Source of the DNA: Anseranas semipalmata
Lineage: Eukaryota; Chordata; Aves; Anseriformes; Anseranatidae
Direction: 5' to 3'
Assembly (NCBI GenBank): GCA_013399115.1
Contig: VXAA01006477.1
Location: 62,001 to 126,000 of the forward strand
DNA: 64,000 nucleotides
The translations under genes were made by a program, and so were the position numbers. Within the stretch, counting starts at the first letter, position 1, and every line of letters starts with the position of its first letter. Positions 25,068 through 38,255 of this stretch are shown piece after piece. Below the pieces are notes generated by a model. It was not told the DNA's origin. It did not search any database and saw only the letters and a list, made by a program, of their open reading frames with translations.

Positions 25068-26950
25068 CAGGCTCATTTACATAGGACATTCAACTTAATT
25101 TATCCAAAGTAACTTAAAGTATAAATTGAAAATGGATTAAGCTTTATACAAAATGGAATTAAGACTACTTTAATTTTAAAGTCTTTACAGGGTTAAATGC
25201 ACTTTAACTAATCTACTTTAAATTAAGCCTTTAGTTAATTTGGATTAATTTTCCTGAGTGTCTTTGTGAAGACCAGCTCAGAGTTAGGATCCAGCCTAGC
25301 AAATACTCACAGAAATACTCCATTTTAAAGGAATTATTACCCTGCTTAAAGTTAAGGATGTGCATAATATTAGGTATGCAGTAAGGTCTACATGCCTTTA
25401 GAGCCATGCCCTTCTCTGCAGCATGCGGTGACTTAAGACCAATTTAAATGTCTGATTATGAATGGTTTTCACCATGATTGATCAGTTTGTGTAGTATCAG
25501 CAAAGAATGTATAGTCAGGCTGCTTTCTATCTTTCCTGTTTGAACATATGAACAAAGACTTGGTGATACAGACTATTTGGTATCATCTCCAAGCTCATTC
25601 AAACCAGACCTGGAAGCTATACTGCAATTTTTGCCATATGTTAATTTTGTATTTCCTCCTGATGTTCTGACGTTTGTGATAATAGGACATTTTATTTCCA
25701 CATCCTTACTAGTGATGAGTTTATTTAAAAACCAACAAACCAAACAAACAAAAAAGCACAAACCAATCTTGTTCCCATGCTCTTGGTATGATTGATATAT
25801 TCTTGGCCTGTTTAGTCAGTTAGACAGAAAGAATGAGGTCTGCTTCTGTTCAAGTCAAATATGAAAAGTTCTTCTATTGAAAATGTCCTGATAGAATAAT
25901 TCCTATGAATAATTTTTGGTCCACAGTTTGTCAGCGAGGAGCTATGTCAGGAATTTGCTGCTGGTTCATTTTGCTTTGAACATTAACAGGCCATTTTCAT
26001 GCTTGGTCTTAAAAGGGATGTAGGTTCTGCAGTCAAGTGTCCTAGGCAAACTGTTTCCTAATTCCACCAGGTGACATTGTATTCCAGAAAATTCATTTAT
26101 TTGCTAGCTGGGGGTAGGAGGAAAGTTTTCCTTTTCCTCCTTCAGGAACAGTGGAGAGGATGGGAAGTCATTCTCTGCACCCATCTGAAGAGCCACATGG
26201 CCTCTTTTGCTCCGAGTGTGCTATGAAAAGGGAGAATGTGTATCTGTTTTCAGCAATTTATCTCCCTGACTTTCAGGTTTTGGCTCGTCAGTGTTCTCCA
26301 CATGTTGCTCACATACTCTGGGAAAGTGGAAAGCTCTTAGCCATCTTTAGGAGATCATCTCCCCTGCTCTCTGGGCAGCAGAAAGCTGCTGCACTAACCT
26401 CAAGGCAGGAAAGTCCCTCTTGAAAGGGAGCCGGTATGGGCTGATGTGGTCAGATTAACCTGCTAGTACTGACGGTGAAGCTGGAGGTATAGCCACCGGC
26501 AGGGGGGGAGCGCACCCTGCAGCACCGTATCTCCAGGTGTACTTGGAGGCCTGGTACCCCGATGGACACACCTGAGCAGGCTGCCTTCGGGCTGCCTGCA
26601 GGCACTCCGCACATCTTCTGTGGTTTGCCTGTGAAACAACTGTGCACAGGGATAGCAAGAGGCGAGGAGAGCACGCTGTGCTCACGGCTGCACTTAGGGG
26701 CAGCTAACAAGGGCTGTGTAGACACAGTCCTAGAGTCCCCAGGGAGAGGAGCGGGATGGGTCAGGCCTTTCAGACTGATTTTGTTGGTTCCCTGAGGATG
26801 CTGGCAGTGATGCTTGTATCAGTCTGCATTCAGCTTAAGGTTTTTAGGATATCCCTGCAATGAAGAGGCTAGAAACATAATTAAAAAATAAATGGAGATG
26901 CCAGAGCATGGTTGCATGGGAATGATTTTCACAACTATAGGACTGCAGAA

Positions 26951-26987
26951 TACATATATATATATACATATATATATGTATATATGT
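26951..26987. repeat. TA/TACA dinucleotide microsatellite
   Basis: Alternating TA with occasional CA or GT steps. It is a short AT microsatellite; a similar one lies at 27577-27602. Confidence 0.95.
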
Positions 26988-27576
26988 AACACTCATTATA
27001 GTGAAATTGTAGCTAGCCATAGTCTTAATTAGGGCGTTTGTAGTATATAAAGTCCTGTTCTAGCTGACAAGCACAGTGCAGCACTAGCTCTCCAGAACTT
27101 GATGCTGATGTGCTGCACAGGAGGAAATCCATCTGGAAGCTGCTCTCCCTTTTCCTTGTTTAGGTAGCTCTTTGCTTTTCTGCCTGCAGTTTTATTACAG
27201 GCGAGCTCAGTGCAGCGTGGACAATACAGAGTTCATATGCAGGGAAACTTGCACAGGGCATCCAGGAGGAAAAGGGAACAGGGAGAGGGAAAAGTCATTA
27301 CCATCTCTCTGCGAAAAAAGAGAGGAGGATCTGTGGTACCTCATGTCTCATATACGTCCTAACATGTCTCACGTATGGCCTAACTGTTGAGAACCAGCAC
27401 TGCCAGCACCTCCTTTTGTATCTACTTCCAGCTGCAGAGACAAACAACCCCAGCTATTACTTCAAATACTAGACAGATCACAGACCTACCCAAATCTTCA
27501 CAAGGTCCATAGTAAATTTATAGGCAGGTATTGGCAGGAAAGATATTAAGATGTTTCACTTTATGCTTTCTCTACA

Positions 27577-27602
27577 AATATATACATACACATATATATA
27601 TG
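27577..27602. repeat. TA/CA dinucleotide microsatellite
   Basis: ATATATACATACACATATATATA-type run, similar in make-up to the tract about 600 bases upstream. Confidence 0.9.
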
Positions 27603-27910
27603 GTGCTGACAGTAACAAACAGCAAGCATTGTTAACAAGTGAAGGTTTTCAAGGTATATAACAAAATCTGAAGCTATTCTATGAGGGTCTGTATCGATAA
27701 GCCACTTAGTGCTGAAAAAACATGGAATGATATCCCACTTACAGATGATAGTAAGGAGAGTACAATGTTTCTGAATTTCTAGAGCCTACCAAATTCCCAC
27801 CCCACAAACTTGTAGGCCATATGTATTTAACTTGGCTTACTTAAATGGAATTACACAAGGCTACAGTTTGCCACATTACTTCCTTTAAAAAGCATGAGAT
27901 GCTTGCAGAC

Positions 27911-27953
27911 TTTTTCTTTTTTTTCTTTCTTTCTTTCTTTCTTTTTTTTTTTC
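27911..27953. repeat. TTTC/T-rich tract
   Basis: T runs enclose about five TTTC units. It is a simple low-complexity tract, rich in pyrimidine on the plus strand. Confidence 0.95.
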
Positions 27954-30900
27954 TCATAGTGAGAAACAATTTTACTCTTGTGGATTTTGAAGGCCTTTTA
28001 TGAAATGGATGTATAGGAGGAAAGATAATTTTTATAAAGCCAGGGTCCCTTGTGTTGCTCTGATTTTGATTACTCTGTGTGTTTTGAGACAGACTTCATG
28101 GTGAGTGACTCGTTTAAATGCTACCTAGTTTTTAATATTTCATTTGTTGCCTTTAGAGAAAGTGAGATGTCCATAGGAACTACCATTAACATCCTTTACT
28201 GTGCTCCCAAAGGTTGTCTTCTATAAGGGAGATTATTGATTGTGACTCTTTGAAGGAGAACTGGCCAAAAATAATCTTTCTTGACAGGGTTTCTACTTTG
28301 GATAGGACCTGAGAGAGGGCAGTTTAACAAAAATAGCAAAAGCAGTTACAAACAAAACAGAATTTATTTCAATCTCATGGAGGAATTTTGGGGATTACGC
28401 TGGTTCTCATAATACATCACTTTGCTGTGCAAAGTGTGCTTCCCACTGCAGGGCAGTATAGGAAATGCTGCTTTTATTCATACAAGGAGTCTTTTACATC
28501 AGCAAATGGACAATATTACATTCCTTAGGAGTTAGTGCTTCAGTGGTTTGACACAGGAAAAAGGGGATTAGAGCTGTGTGTCAAAGGACAAGGTCTACTT
28601 TTTTGAATCATGAACTGTGATTTTCAGAATCAGCCCACGAAGCAGAGATGCAATGTTCAGAGCATAGCGTTCATTTTCATATGCCAGTGTGTGTCTGCAC
28701 TGGAGATTGTCTTAGGGAATCATTTAGATGAAAAGATTACAGACAGAGTTCTTCCTTCAAAACCACACACTAAAAATAGTGGCAGGTACAAGAGGGTTTT
28801 TTTCTTCAAAGGATACAGTTAGAGATTGCCAGAGTGGTGAACAAAGCCAAATCCCTTGGGACGAGGAGATACAGCGTCCTAATTTCTTAACACAATGCTC
28901 ATTTCTGAAACAGCAAAATCGGGACATGCTGTGGAATTAAAACTCTGCCCTCTGGCTTCAAGAGATGGCTGGTCCTGAGCTATGTAAGCGCAGTATTGGT
29001 GGTTTCCTTGAGCTTATAAACACTACCTCAAAACTTAGCTTCCCTCCCTCTGCCCCTTTCAAATATCTGCTATATATATATATGCGACATGTCACAAGCT
29101 ATTTTAAGCCTTTTGTGACACCCACAGGGAGGAAGAGGAGAAATTCAGGCAAATGTGGAGGTGAATTTTCCTCAAGTTCAGTTTATGTAGCTCCTGTGAG
29201 AATTACACACTGCTGTGAACAGAACGGACAACTCAAAACACCCGTCCCAAGCCCTGGACAAGGTCCAGTCACTACATTTGACTCCCTGGTGCTGTACAGG
29301 TGAATATGGGAACTGCTGGAGCTGTGCTGCAGGAACCATTGTTTTCCCAGAGCAGATCACAAAAAGGTCTGCAGTTTATTTCAATAACAGTGGTAAGCCA
29401 TTGATTGTAGGCTCTGAAGGCACTTGAGTTTCAGAGTTTGGAAGGATTATCCTCCCGATGCAGAAGACTTCGAGTGAAAAGCTCTGCCGTGTGGGCTCCT
29501 TACATTGTCCTTCCCATATGAGGATGGGTTTCCAGGAGTTCCCTGAACAGTACGAAGAGATCCATAATTCAGAGAGCTTGAGAGATAAGATGTGTGGCAT
29601 CTTCTTCATAAGCAAGCATTTATTACTGGGACAGTATACAGTTAACTTTATTTATCACAGGCTCTGCTAAAGCAGTTTTTTTGATTAAGAAGCATTTTTC
29701 TGGGCACCCGCGTTTTAGATAAGAAACTGTGCAGCAAACATCACTGGGTAGTTAACATAAAAATGAGTCATTCCCACAGACCTAGTAAGCGCAGAGATTT
29801 CCAAACCCAGGCCCAAGCACAGAGGTTTTTTAAGGTAAATGTTTGCCTCTCATTTGCATCGAGCTTGGTTGATGTTTATCCTCCCTTTGCATCAGAGCAC
29901 AATGGGGGGAAGCAGATGCTGTGCATGTATCTGAGAACCTTTTATTCTGGGCATACCAAAGAGAAAAAAAACATTAATGGTAAAAAGGACAGCTCACTTC
30001 CAGCAAAGCTTCAGCATGCTATTGTGTGTCTGTTCTTGCGCAGGAAGTACTTACTTCACCTGCCCTTACACAATCAATTTTTAAGTAATGTTTCGTGAAA
30101 TCTCTGATCTTATTTCTTTCTGATTTTTTGCTGTGTCCCACATTTGCTCCTCCAGTAAGTCACAGTGCTTTTCCTCAAAGACCGTTTTGTTTATTTTCGA
30201 TAAATAGTATTTAACTATTGTGCCCCCAAAGCTCTGTCTTTAACTTTTTTTCTCTCCATGATGACTTCCTTCTTTTCAGCCTTAAATCTCTCATTGAAGC
30301 CTGTGGAAAAGTCTGTTGCAAAGAGAAAAAAGCATAGTTTGTTCACCAAATCTGGGTTGGGGCAGGCAGGATGTAATTGTAGCAGCAGAGACTTCCTCCC
30401 AGCCTCATGGTTAGGGCTAAAAATAGCAAGTATTATAGTAGCTTAGTTAGGGAGATAGGTCTTCAGGAGGGAATAAACAAACACGTCAGAAATGACTTAC
30501 CGTAATTTTGCCTGCTGGTCCAAGTACAGATCTCTTGTGGTCTTCTCCTCAGCCCTATTGTCTATAATACATAATTCATCCAGAAGTTCTTAGCCTCTTC
30601 TCAGCTGCTGTAAATTATTTTTTGCTGGCTTTTCCCCAATACCTTGTTGAGAATTCAGTGTTTGTGGCATAGTGTCTGTATCTATGTAGTCATATGAATT
30701 TGTTATTAGAAGTCCTTGTATAGCACTAATACTTCCGATACAAAGCACCTGTATCTGTGAGTAATAGATCTTTGATCAAGACAATGACATGATAGGTTAC
30801 ACAAAGAAGAAAGTCTTTCTTTTGATGGAGACTTCTGTGTTTTTTTTCCTATAAAATGTTTGAGACTTTCAATAACTGGCAACAAAACTATAATCTACTT

Positions 30901-31153
30901 GTTTGTTAAAAATAAAAAAATTAAAAGAACAAAATCCTTTTTTACCTTCCTCTAAAAGTCCTAGTCTCTTCACATACACTTTTACTGAAAAGAAGTTACA
31001 GCTTCAACATTTCTGTTATTCGGGAGTGTTCCCCTAGAGCTATTCAGAGTGTTTATGATAAAAATAATACCAGAATTATACTGACATATTGGAGGAGCAA
31101 GTAGTGAATATTTTGTATGCAGAAGTGAATTTTTTAAATTGTTGCATGTATAT

Positions 31154-31179
31154 TGTATGACAATACTGTATGACAATAC
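31154..31179 (+). repeat. Perfect tandem duplication of a 13-mer
   Basis: TGTATGACAATAC occurs at 31154-31166 and again directly at 31167-31179. A decayed third unit may follow at 31180-31200 (ATAACAGTATGATATGAC). Confidence 0.9.
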
Positions 31180-33187
31180 GATATAACAGTATGATATGAC
31201 AAAATTATATTCTATAGCAATTGTTAAATATATTTTGCTATGTCATTTTTCTACATTTACACAAGATTTGTGTAAAGATGATAATACCTATTTGATCCTT
31301 GGATTTTCATCCTCTTTGTGCATTATATATTGTGCAAACCCTACTTGTCCCTGTTGTCATTTATGCTTGGTATTAAATATAATTCTGACTTCACTGAAAA
31401 CAAGATTTTTTTTGCTCAACTTTACTCAGATGTTTAAAATGTGTTTTCATTTTGACTCAGGATGAAAGCTGAACTGAAATGAGTTTCTCAGTGGGACAGG
31501 ATGTTCTAAAATATTTCAATTTGAAGTGTTCCATTTCAAAAAGTCCTTTTGAAGTTCTGATGTTCTGGATCTGAACTGCTTGGTTTGCACTTGGTGAAGG
31601 AAGAGGACCCATTGACACTTGGTTCGCTGTGGTGCCCCATGGGAAGTACAGTTCAGGTATCAGACATGCAAATTTTTTTTTCAGCGCCGGGTTCTCAGCT
31701 GGGCTGTTTGTACTCACCTGCACCACTGCAGTCTCTGATGCAGTCCAAAATTGATGTCGTATCTTCCAGTGTGGAAGGGACAGTCTGGTGTGTGGTGGAT
31801 CAGGGAACCATTCTAGGTTAAAAAATTACCCTTTTTTGTTGCACTGATTATTTTAAACTCAGATCACCTCTTCAGTGTGGTTGGCGTTATGGGCCATGAA
31901 CAGCTGTTCTAGCACAGCTGAAGAGTAGCAAGGCGTGGGAACAAGCAGCAAGGTGCAGGGGCATGTCTAATCCCATCCAGTGTCTTGACTGGGCATAGGA
32001 GCTGAGAGAGATGGTGGTGGTTTTCTTTGTTGAATCATGTTTTTTTACATTCCCTCCCACCAAGTGAGAGGGTGTGCTGTGCCAGGCACAAAAAAGCATA
32101 TAATGGCAGCAAGCTTCCCGATCCCACAGCAGATGTGAAGAGATCAGTGTTTACCTGAGATCCGTGTAGTGAATAAGGTGCATGAGAACGGTGCAACCCA
32201 TCTCTGAACCATCACCAGCGGAAGGTGTTTCTGTCATCTTGCCTTCATTTTTGCTTCTTAGAGTTGGCTGCCAGTGGAGGAGCTGAGATGATTGTTCCAC
32301 AGAAGGAGAGGGAGCTGGAGACAGAGGCTGTGCTCCTAGTCCTTCCCTATGTTCTTCCTGAAGGGCAGGAAGCAAAGAAAGGGAAAAGCCTCCCAGAGAA
32401 GCAGCAATAAGGAGCTGTCTTAGAAAAGCCAGCTCTTTGAAGTCTGGAAGTTTAGCAAATATTTGTTTTTGTACCATGAGGCCAGTGATGTTTAAAATGC
32501 TTTTCTTGCCCTGAGGCCAAGATGTTTGTGCTTTGATTTAAGCATTCATTCTGGTCTGTATTTAAGCCACTACAGAGTAAACTATCACAGAAGCATGGCT
32601 GTTGAAAATGCTCATTGTATATCCACCCTCTGGCTCCTATTTCATCACAGGCAGTGAAGGATTGAAATTTAATAACAGATAAGCTATAGAGCTGGCCCAG
32701 AGGGTTAGCACTGTCACCTGGGTTCTGTTGGTTTCAGGATCTCTTGGAGCTGGTAGAGGACTTGGCCCAGCAGGTTTCTCTAAAGCTTGGAAAGCCTTCC
32801 TCACCCTGCAGCAGTCAAGGAGCGGCATAGGTAAACTCCATCGGGAGCCTCCTCCAGACCTTCACAGCCTAGTCAGATTGCTATAAGGGGAAGCCTTTGG
32901 GAAAAGGAAATCTTTTTCAGCCAAATGGAACCCACCAAATAGTAACAAGCTTGGCCATTCCACCGAGTCCTGCTGGAAACATGAAAACTGAGAAGATCTG
33001 TTTCTCATGCGCAGCCCATCTGCCTTTCTGAGGAGCTCTGGAGCAATGAATATGGGCTGCAGCCTGTGAGATGCCCTGGGGTTTATTGACCTTAAAGAAA
33101 CCCCGTTGGCTTCAGCTGTGATGTCAAATGAGTGCTGTATTTTCAAAACCCTTTACAAATGTATCTCTGCATTCCTAAGATGGTAGC

Positions 33188-33370
33188 CTTATCTAGTGGT
33201 TATAATAGATGTCAAAACTGAAGTGTTTTGTAGGGCATCTAGCACCAGGAGCCATGTGATTGAGTCTCTTCCTGTATCACAGCATACCCATTTGTAAAAC
33301 AGATAATATTTAGTTACATCAGAGAATGGTTTTGTGGGGCTGATAAAATGTCCACAAGCACTGCAGAATC
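33188..33370 (+). repeat. MIR-like ancient SINE relic
   Basis: The plus strand carries 'ctagtggttataatagatgt', a 'caccaggagccatgtgattg' middle, 'cacagcatacccatttgtaa' and 'aacagataatatttagttac'. This order parallels a sense-oriented MIR, whose 3' half reads 'cctcatctgtaaaatgggga' and 'taataatagtacctac'. It is much diverged. Confidence 0.45.
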
Positions 33371-36300
33371 TTTGAAAAGAAAGCTTGCTCTTTCCTTGAT
33401 TAAGCTGTGTATCAACAATTATTCCAGTTCTTTGCACAAAAAAAAAAGCTATCAGTTCTGTACCACAGTTGTCAGAGCTTCAGTATGAGGGCAAGGCTGA
33501 CAGAGTTTATCTCTTCTTCTATGGTGAATAGGGTAATGCAAATGCTACTATATACCTGGCATTCCTGTTCTTGCCACAGTCAGATTGCCATCTTATTCTG
33601 AGAAAAGCAGATTTAGTTTTTTGAGATGGAGTGCTCTCTGAGAGATATTATCTTCCCTAGCTGTTATTGACTGCTTGACACTTCAAACATCATACACAAC
33701 CAGATTTGTTCATAGCCAATAAAGAGACTATTGGAGGAGGCAAGGGCTGCTTCATGGGAAGAACTTTGCTCTAAAGTGCCCAAATCTTTCTCTCCCCTTC
33801 CCCTGGAATGACTGATTTAACTTCTTGGGTTAAACTAGTGTTACACTGGATGTGGTCATTCTTTGCCCTTGTCAGCACTGGAAAGTTGCACAAGTAACTC
33901 TGTCAGTTGTGGGGGTGACTTTTCTACAGCGTCATTGTATCTGTACAAATACGGTTGTGGGTGTATTTGTATCTAAATACAATATAATGTAGGTGGCATC
34001 ATTGTTCATTGTCTCCTAAGGGAACATCTATACCAGAACAAGCCACATGTGAATACCAACACTACTGTTTGGGGGATGTACTGCTTTGCAGGTTTCTTGT
34101 ATTAACTGGGGAAAACTAGAAGTAAGAGGAAGCATTGTGCAGTGGTGCAGCCTATCACCATCACAAGACTGACATTAGGCACTACACCATTGACACCGCA
34201 ACTGGTTTTATACTACTTGTAAGTAAGTGTAGATGAACCTTTAAATTGTTTTTACAATGTTTCATAGCAATAAATGTTTTAATCTAAGTGATTGCTGGCT
34301 TAAATTAAATGGATACCAGCCATTCTTGAACTGGATTTAAAAGTACCTGTACTGGCTAGAAAAGGCAATGTTTGGCTTTTAAACCACTGTTCATTTGTGA
34401 ACCACAATCAGACATGATGCCTTTAAAAAGCAGACAAATGCAGATGTAGCACCAATCGTCCAAAGCATTCAGGCTGAGCACTCAAGCAGCTGGATGAATT
34501 GAGAAGCTATTTTTTGAGCTGTATACACCAGCTGTAGGCGTGCTGCTGTCTGTGTGGATTTGGAGACTGCTGACATAACCATCAGAGGGGAAAATATACT
34601 GGCCTATGGAATCAGTTCACCAGGAACTGCAGAAAATAGGAAGGCACAGATTACACCACCTTATTTTACCAGTGCCAGTTTTCAGTCTCTATATTTTCAG
34701 TCTTTCTATATATGCTTTAAGAACTGTCATTTTGCAAGTTTCTCTAGCTATCTGTGCCTGTTGCCATACTTTTATTTTATGGTCTATGGTTCTGCTTCTC
34801 TTCTCTTCTCCTGGCTGAGAATCACACAGGGATTCTCATGTGTGCTGGTCCCATGATTTGGAGGTTACATCTGCTGCCTGTGAAACTTTGGGATCACAGG
34901 ATCTGTCCTATAATGAAAGATGAATTTGGTAGGTAATTGACCAACAGATCGGTTGTTAAACAGTGTTCAGAAGCTATACACACCATTTTAGGTCAACATT
35001 ACAATATTCAAGTACTAATTACTGTGGTTTTACTTAGCCACAGTCACTTGAATTGGTGCAATTCAGAGGCATTACCCAGTCTTCCGATGCCTACACACCA
35101 GAGGTTCTGAATTTAAAGACGTCACTGCAGCCTCAGATACCAGCAAATGCTTCATTTATAGCATGTGTCTCAGCAGAATTTCCTTTCTTCCCTACAATTA
35201 TTTGAAGGCTGTAAGCCAACTCCAACACCCACAGTGAACTGATTAAAATCAAGATTTAAACCAGCAAGCAGGAAATCTTGGTTCAAATAATTGATTTTAT
35301 CTCTTTTTGCAGTTGCAAGTTATGCTAGCTATTTTTTTGAAGAAAAGTTAGCTTTCGTGGGTTGGTAGCATTTAAAACACCTTGACTTATTTAACAAGAG
35401 ATAGTACTCAGTCAGGTCTTTCTTCTTGTTAAACGAAAGTACTTACCTATGCACATTTATTATGATGGCAAATTAAGAATTGCATTAGCAGAATCTTAAT
35501 TTTGTCATGTTTCTAAGTCGGAAAATGGAGGATGATTCATTTATTTACAGATTTTTTTCTCTGTTTTTCTAAGTTTAAAAGTAACTGGTTTGTTACTATT
35601 AATAATTAAATTATCAGTTACTGGACTAAGCCATATCCAAGAAATAGTAGAACTCATTACACCTATTTTTTATTCATAGATTGGAGGAGGAAAAACAAGT
35701 CTTCCTTTTTTTTTTTTTCTAACTTCTCTATGCCTTCTCAACTTGAAATGAACTTACTGAATAGAACTAGGTGAATAAAATAAAGCGATGAATTATTCTG
35801 TATGTACAAAGAGGCTACTGCCTCCAAACCTGGTTTGCTGCTTCAGCAAATGTTTGTCTCAGGGAACTCGGCTTGTTCACCTGACTAGAACTGCAGCAGT
35901 AACAATATATTGCTGAATATTATTTTATCATGATATAATTTTAGGCCTTGATATGAATTGTTTTAATTTTACATTTAATTTAAATAATTTTATATTTTAA
36001 AGTGTTTAATTTGCATAAGCTTGTTTAGTTTTTAATTGATTGTATTTTTGTCCACCATGACAAATACCAGTGGGGGTAGAAAAGGCTATGGCTTGTGTTC
36101 TGAGCAATCCCACTAATTTAACTTAAGTTACGCAGGTTGTGAGTTGGCACGAAGTGCATGCTCTGAAAAATAGCAAACTATTAAAATGACCTGGAAACCT
36201 CATTCTCCAGAAGGAAGAAGGTATTTTCACCAGCAGCACTTACAGGAAGCTTGTTGTTGCACTTCTGATGTGGTAGGCTTTGTGGTCCTTGCCCATCTCT

Positions 36301-36509
36301 TAGAGCACTGCCTGCTGCATTTCTTGTGGCTCATAAACTTATCCTTCAAAACAGAGGAATTCACTCCATCGCTACCCAAACACTTTGAACAGACAAGCAC
36401 TTCTTCAGCAAACATCTACAGAAATATTTCTTGATTGGCAGCTTCAGCACAAGAACACAGCTGAGCACAGTGTGCCGTTAGTTTCTCCTGGCCTGGGCAG
36501 GTATTCACG

Positions 36510-36770
36510 AGGCTGAGAAACGGCCGTTTCCAGCAGGAGCTAGCATTGTCTCTCCTCAAGATCTTTTTTCCTCTGTATAACAGCGTAACGAAGGGATGGA
36601 GGTCATAGTGGCATATAACAGTTGAGGCACAGGGCATTTCCCAGGGAGTTAATAGCTGGCCGGGGTTAATGGCCCTCTGCTTTGCTTTGGCCCATCAACT
36701 CTCCCAGCTACTCATTAATCCCTAGGAAACGCTCTGTGACTCAACTGTTATTGCTTAAGTGGTTAGTATG
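36510..36770. promoter_or_regulatory. Candidate enhancer with clustered MYB-type sites
   Basis: A perfect 14-bp palindrome, GAAACGGCCGTTTC, lies at 36517-36530 and contains two inverted AACGG words. Downstream, ATAACAGTTGAG (36615-36626) and its exact reverse complement CTCAACTGTTAT (36740-36751) form a 12-bp inverted repeat around 113 bp. Both arms hold a CAACTG/TAAC word, the MYB-family consensus. An NKX2-type word, CTTAAGTGG, is at 36754-36762, and two GTTAAT words lie at 36648-36653 and 36665-36670. The clustering is visible in the sequence; enhancer function is inferred. Confidence 0.35.
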
Positions 36771-38039
36771 AATCAACAATATTCTGCATCTGCTCTAAGT
36801 ATTTAAGACAGGAATGGAAGGTAATAAATGTGCTTTTATTATGAAAATCTGCTGTATTTGCATCCAGAAACCTTTAGTTCTCCCTCTTAACATTGATCAA
36901 ATGTACTGAAAAAGGATTCCTCATCAGTAAAGTGATGTCGGAGGCTGGCAGGATACAGACAAAATGGCTCACCTGTTCACTCCAAGGTCTTTTCACCTCA
37001 GCTTTTCCATCCCCTGCAGCCCATTTGCAGGTTGTTTTATGCCTCCGCATGAGTGGGTTTTAGAACATGGACAGTTCTTCACATTAACTAGTAGGAAGTC
37101 ACTTAGCTGGTAGCTGAGTGTTATGTTCTAGACAGGGGTTGTTGAGCAAGATTACCACTTACACCATCTGTCTGCTTTGCTGTTGGACAGGCCTAGAAGT
37201 ATTAGAGCATTAGCAGAAAATTCTTGTGAAACAAGTCAAAAAGAAGATGAGGAGTGATGTGCCTCTCTGCACAAGTGTCTTTGCTGCAAGCAAGGAAATG
37301 ATCTGAATAGGTATGATCAAGACTCTGAGTTGTTTGTGAAGCAGATAATATATAGGTAGAAGAAAAGGACATGGTACATCTTCATTGGGAAAAAGTTTGT
37401 ATTTTGGCTCTTCACCTGTCTTTTATTTATCACAATTTTGAGTTGTGCGTTGCAGCTGTTGGACATAACACACCCTAAGCTCCACTGTAAAATGCAGTCC
37501 CTTCTGCCTGACATAAGTTGAATTCAAAACCTTCTATATGCATACTCTAATTTTGGCATGCACAGATTCTGCATATAACTTACCATGACATGAAATTCCA
37601 TAGTATTGCTATGGAAGAACTCTGGTTTTATAATATCCACACAAGATGCAAAATGAAACTTTTTCTTGTCCATCTCTGTCATGCATAAAGAGATAAGTTT
37701 AGCTGGGTCTGCACACATTCTTATGTGAATAGGCCCTAGTAAGTCCAGTTCTCAGGGCCACTTTAGACAACTTTAAATGAGAATTATTTCAAAGCAAAGG
37801 GTTGTTGCTAGTGGAAATCCATGTTAGCTTATATTACCTTACCATTTAGTTTTGGTTAAATAAGAATACCAGTGTGTGGAAAGAATAAAGAGGAAAGCAG
37901 TACTTTAGACTGAAGACACACGTGGCCTTTTGAAATATTTTGTCCATTTCATACTTTCTGGCTGGACCTACTCTTTCTGGTTAAAAGGAGCCTGATGATG
38001 CACTCAGTGTCTTCTAAGTCCCTGGCCATGAGTGATATG

Positions 38040-38255
38040 AGAGACATGGACATACTGGAGAGAGTCCAGCAAAGGGCCACAAAGATGATTAAGGGACTGG
38101 AGCATCTCTCCTATGAGGAAATGCTGAGATCTTCAAAAGCCACCTGGACATGGTCCCAGGCAACCTGCTGTGGGTATCCCTGCTTGAGCAGGGAGGTTGG
38201 AGCAGATGACCTCTAGAGGTCCCTTCCAACCTCAACCATTCTGTGATTCTGTGAT
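38040..38255 (+). repeat. CR1 retroposon 3' end, 5'-truncated and internally deleted
   Basis: The left part (GACATGGACATACTGGAGAG, GTCCAGCAAAGGGCCACAAA, CTCTCCTATGAGGAAATGCT) matches the CR1 region near the end of the reverse-transcriptase reading frame. The right part (CTTCAAAAGCCACCTGGACA, GGTTGGAGCAGATGACCTCT, GGTCCCTTCCAACCTCAACC) matches the 3' end and finishes in ATTCTGTGATTCTGTGAT. In intact CR1 copies a further few hundred bases lie between these parts, so there is an internal deletion near 38128-38130. The copy is better preserved than the other repeats here and so is younger. It supports an avian source. Confidence 0.92.

Larger units (their letters stand above)
25068..38039. other. 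Gene-free stretch
   Basis: No gene is supportable. The sequence is AT-rich, especially at 25080-25260 (three ACTTTAA words at 25167, 25201 and 25215) and 35890-36060. A CAAA-type tract lies at 25729-25757. A small GC-rich patch at 26440-26760 has overlapping short frames only. Other items are listed separately. Confidence 0.6.

Noticed and set aside
36041..36060. AATAAA-type words near AT-rich runs as polyadenylation signals
   Set aside because: Such words are frequent by composition across the window, and none follows a supportable coding exon.
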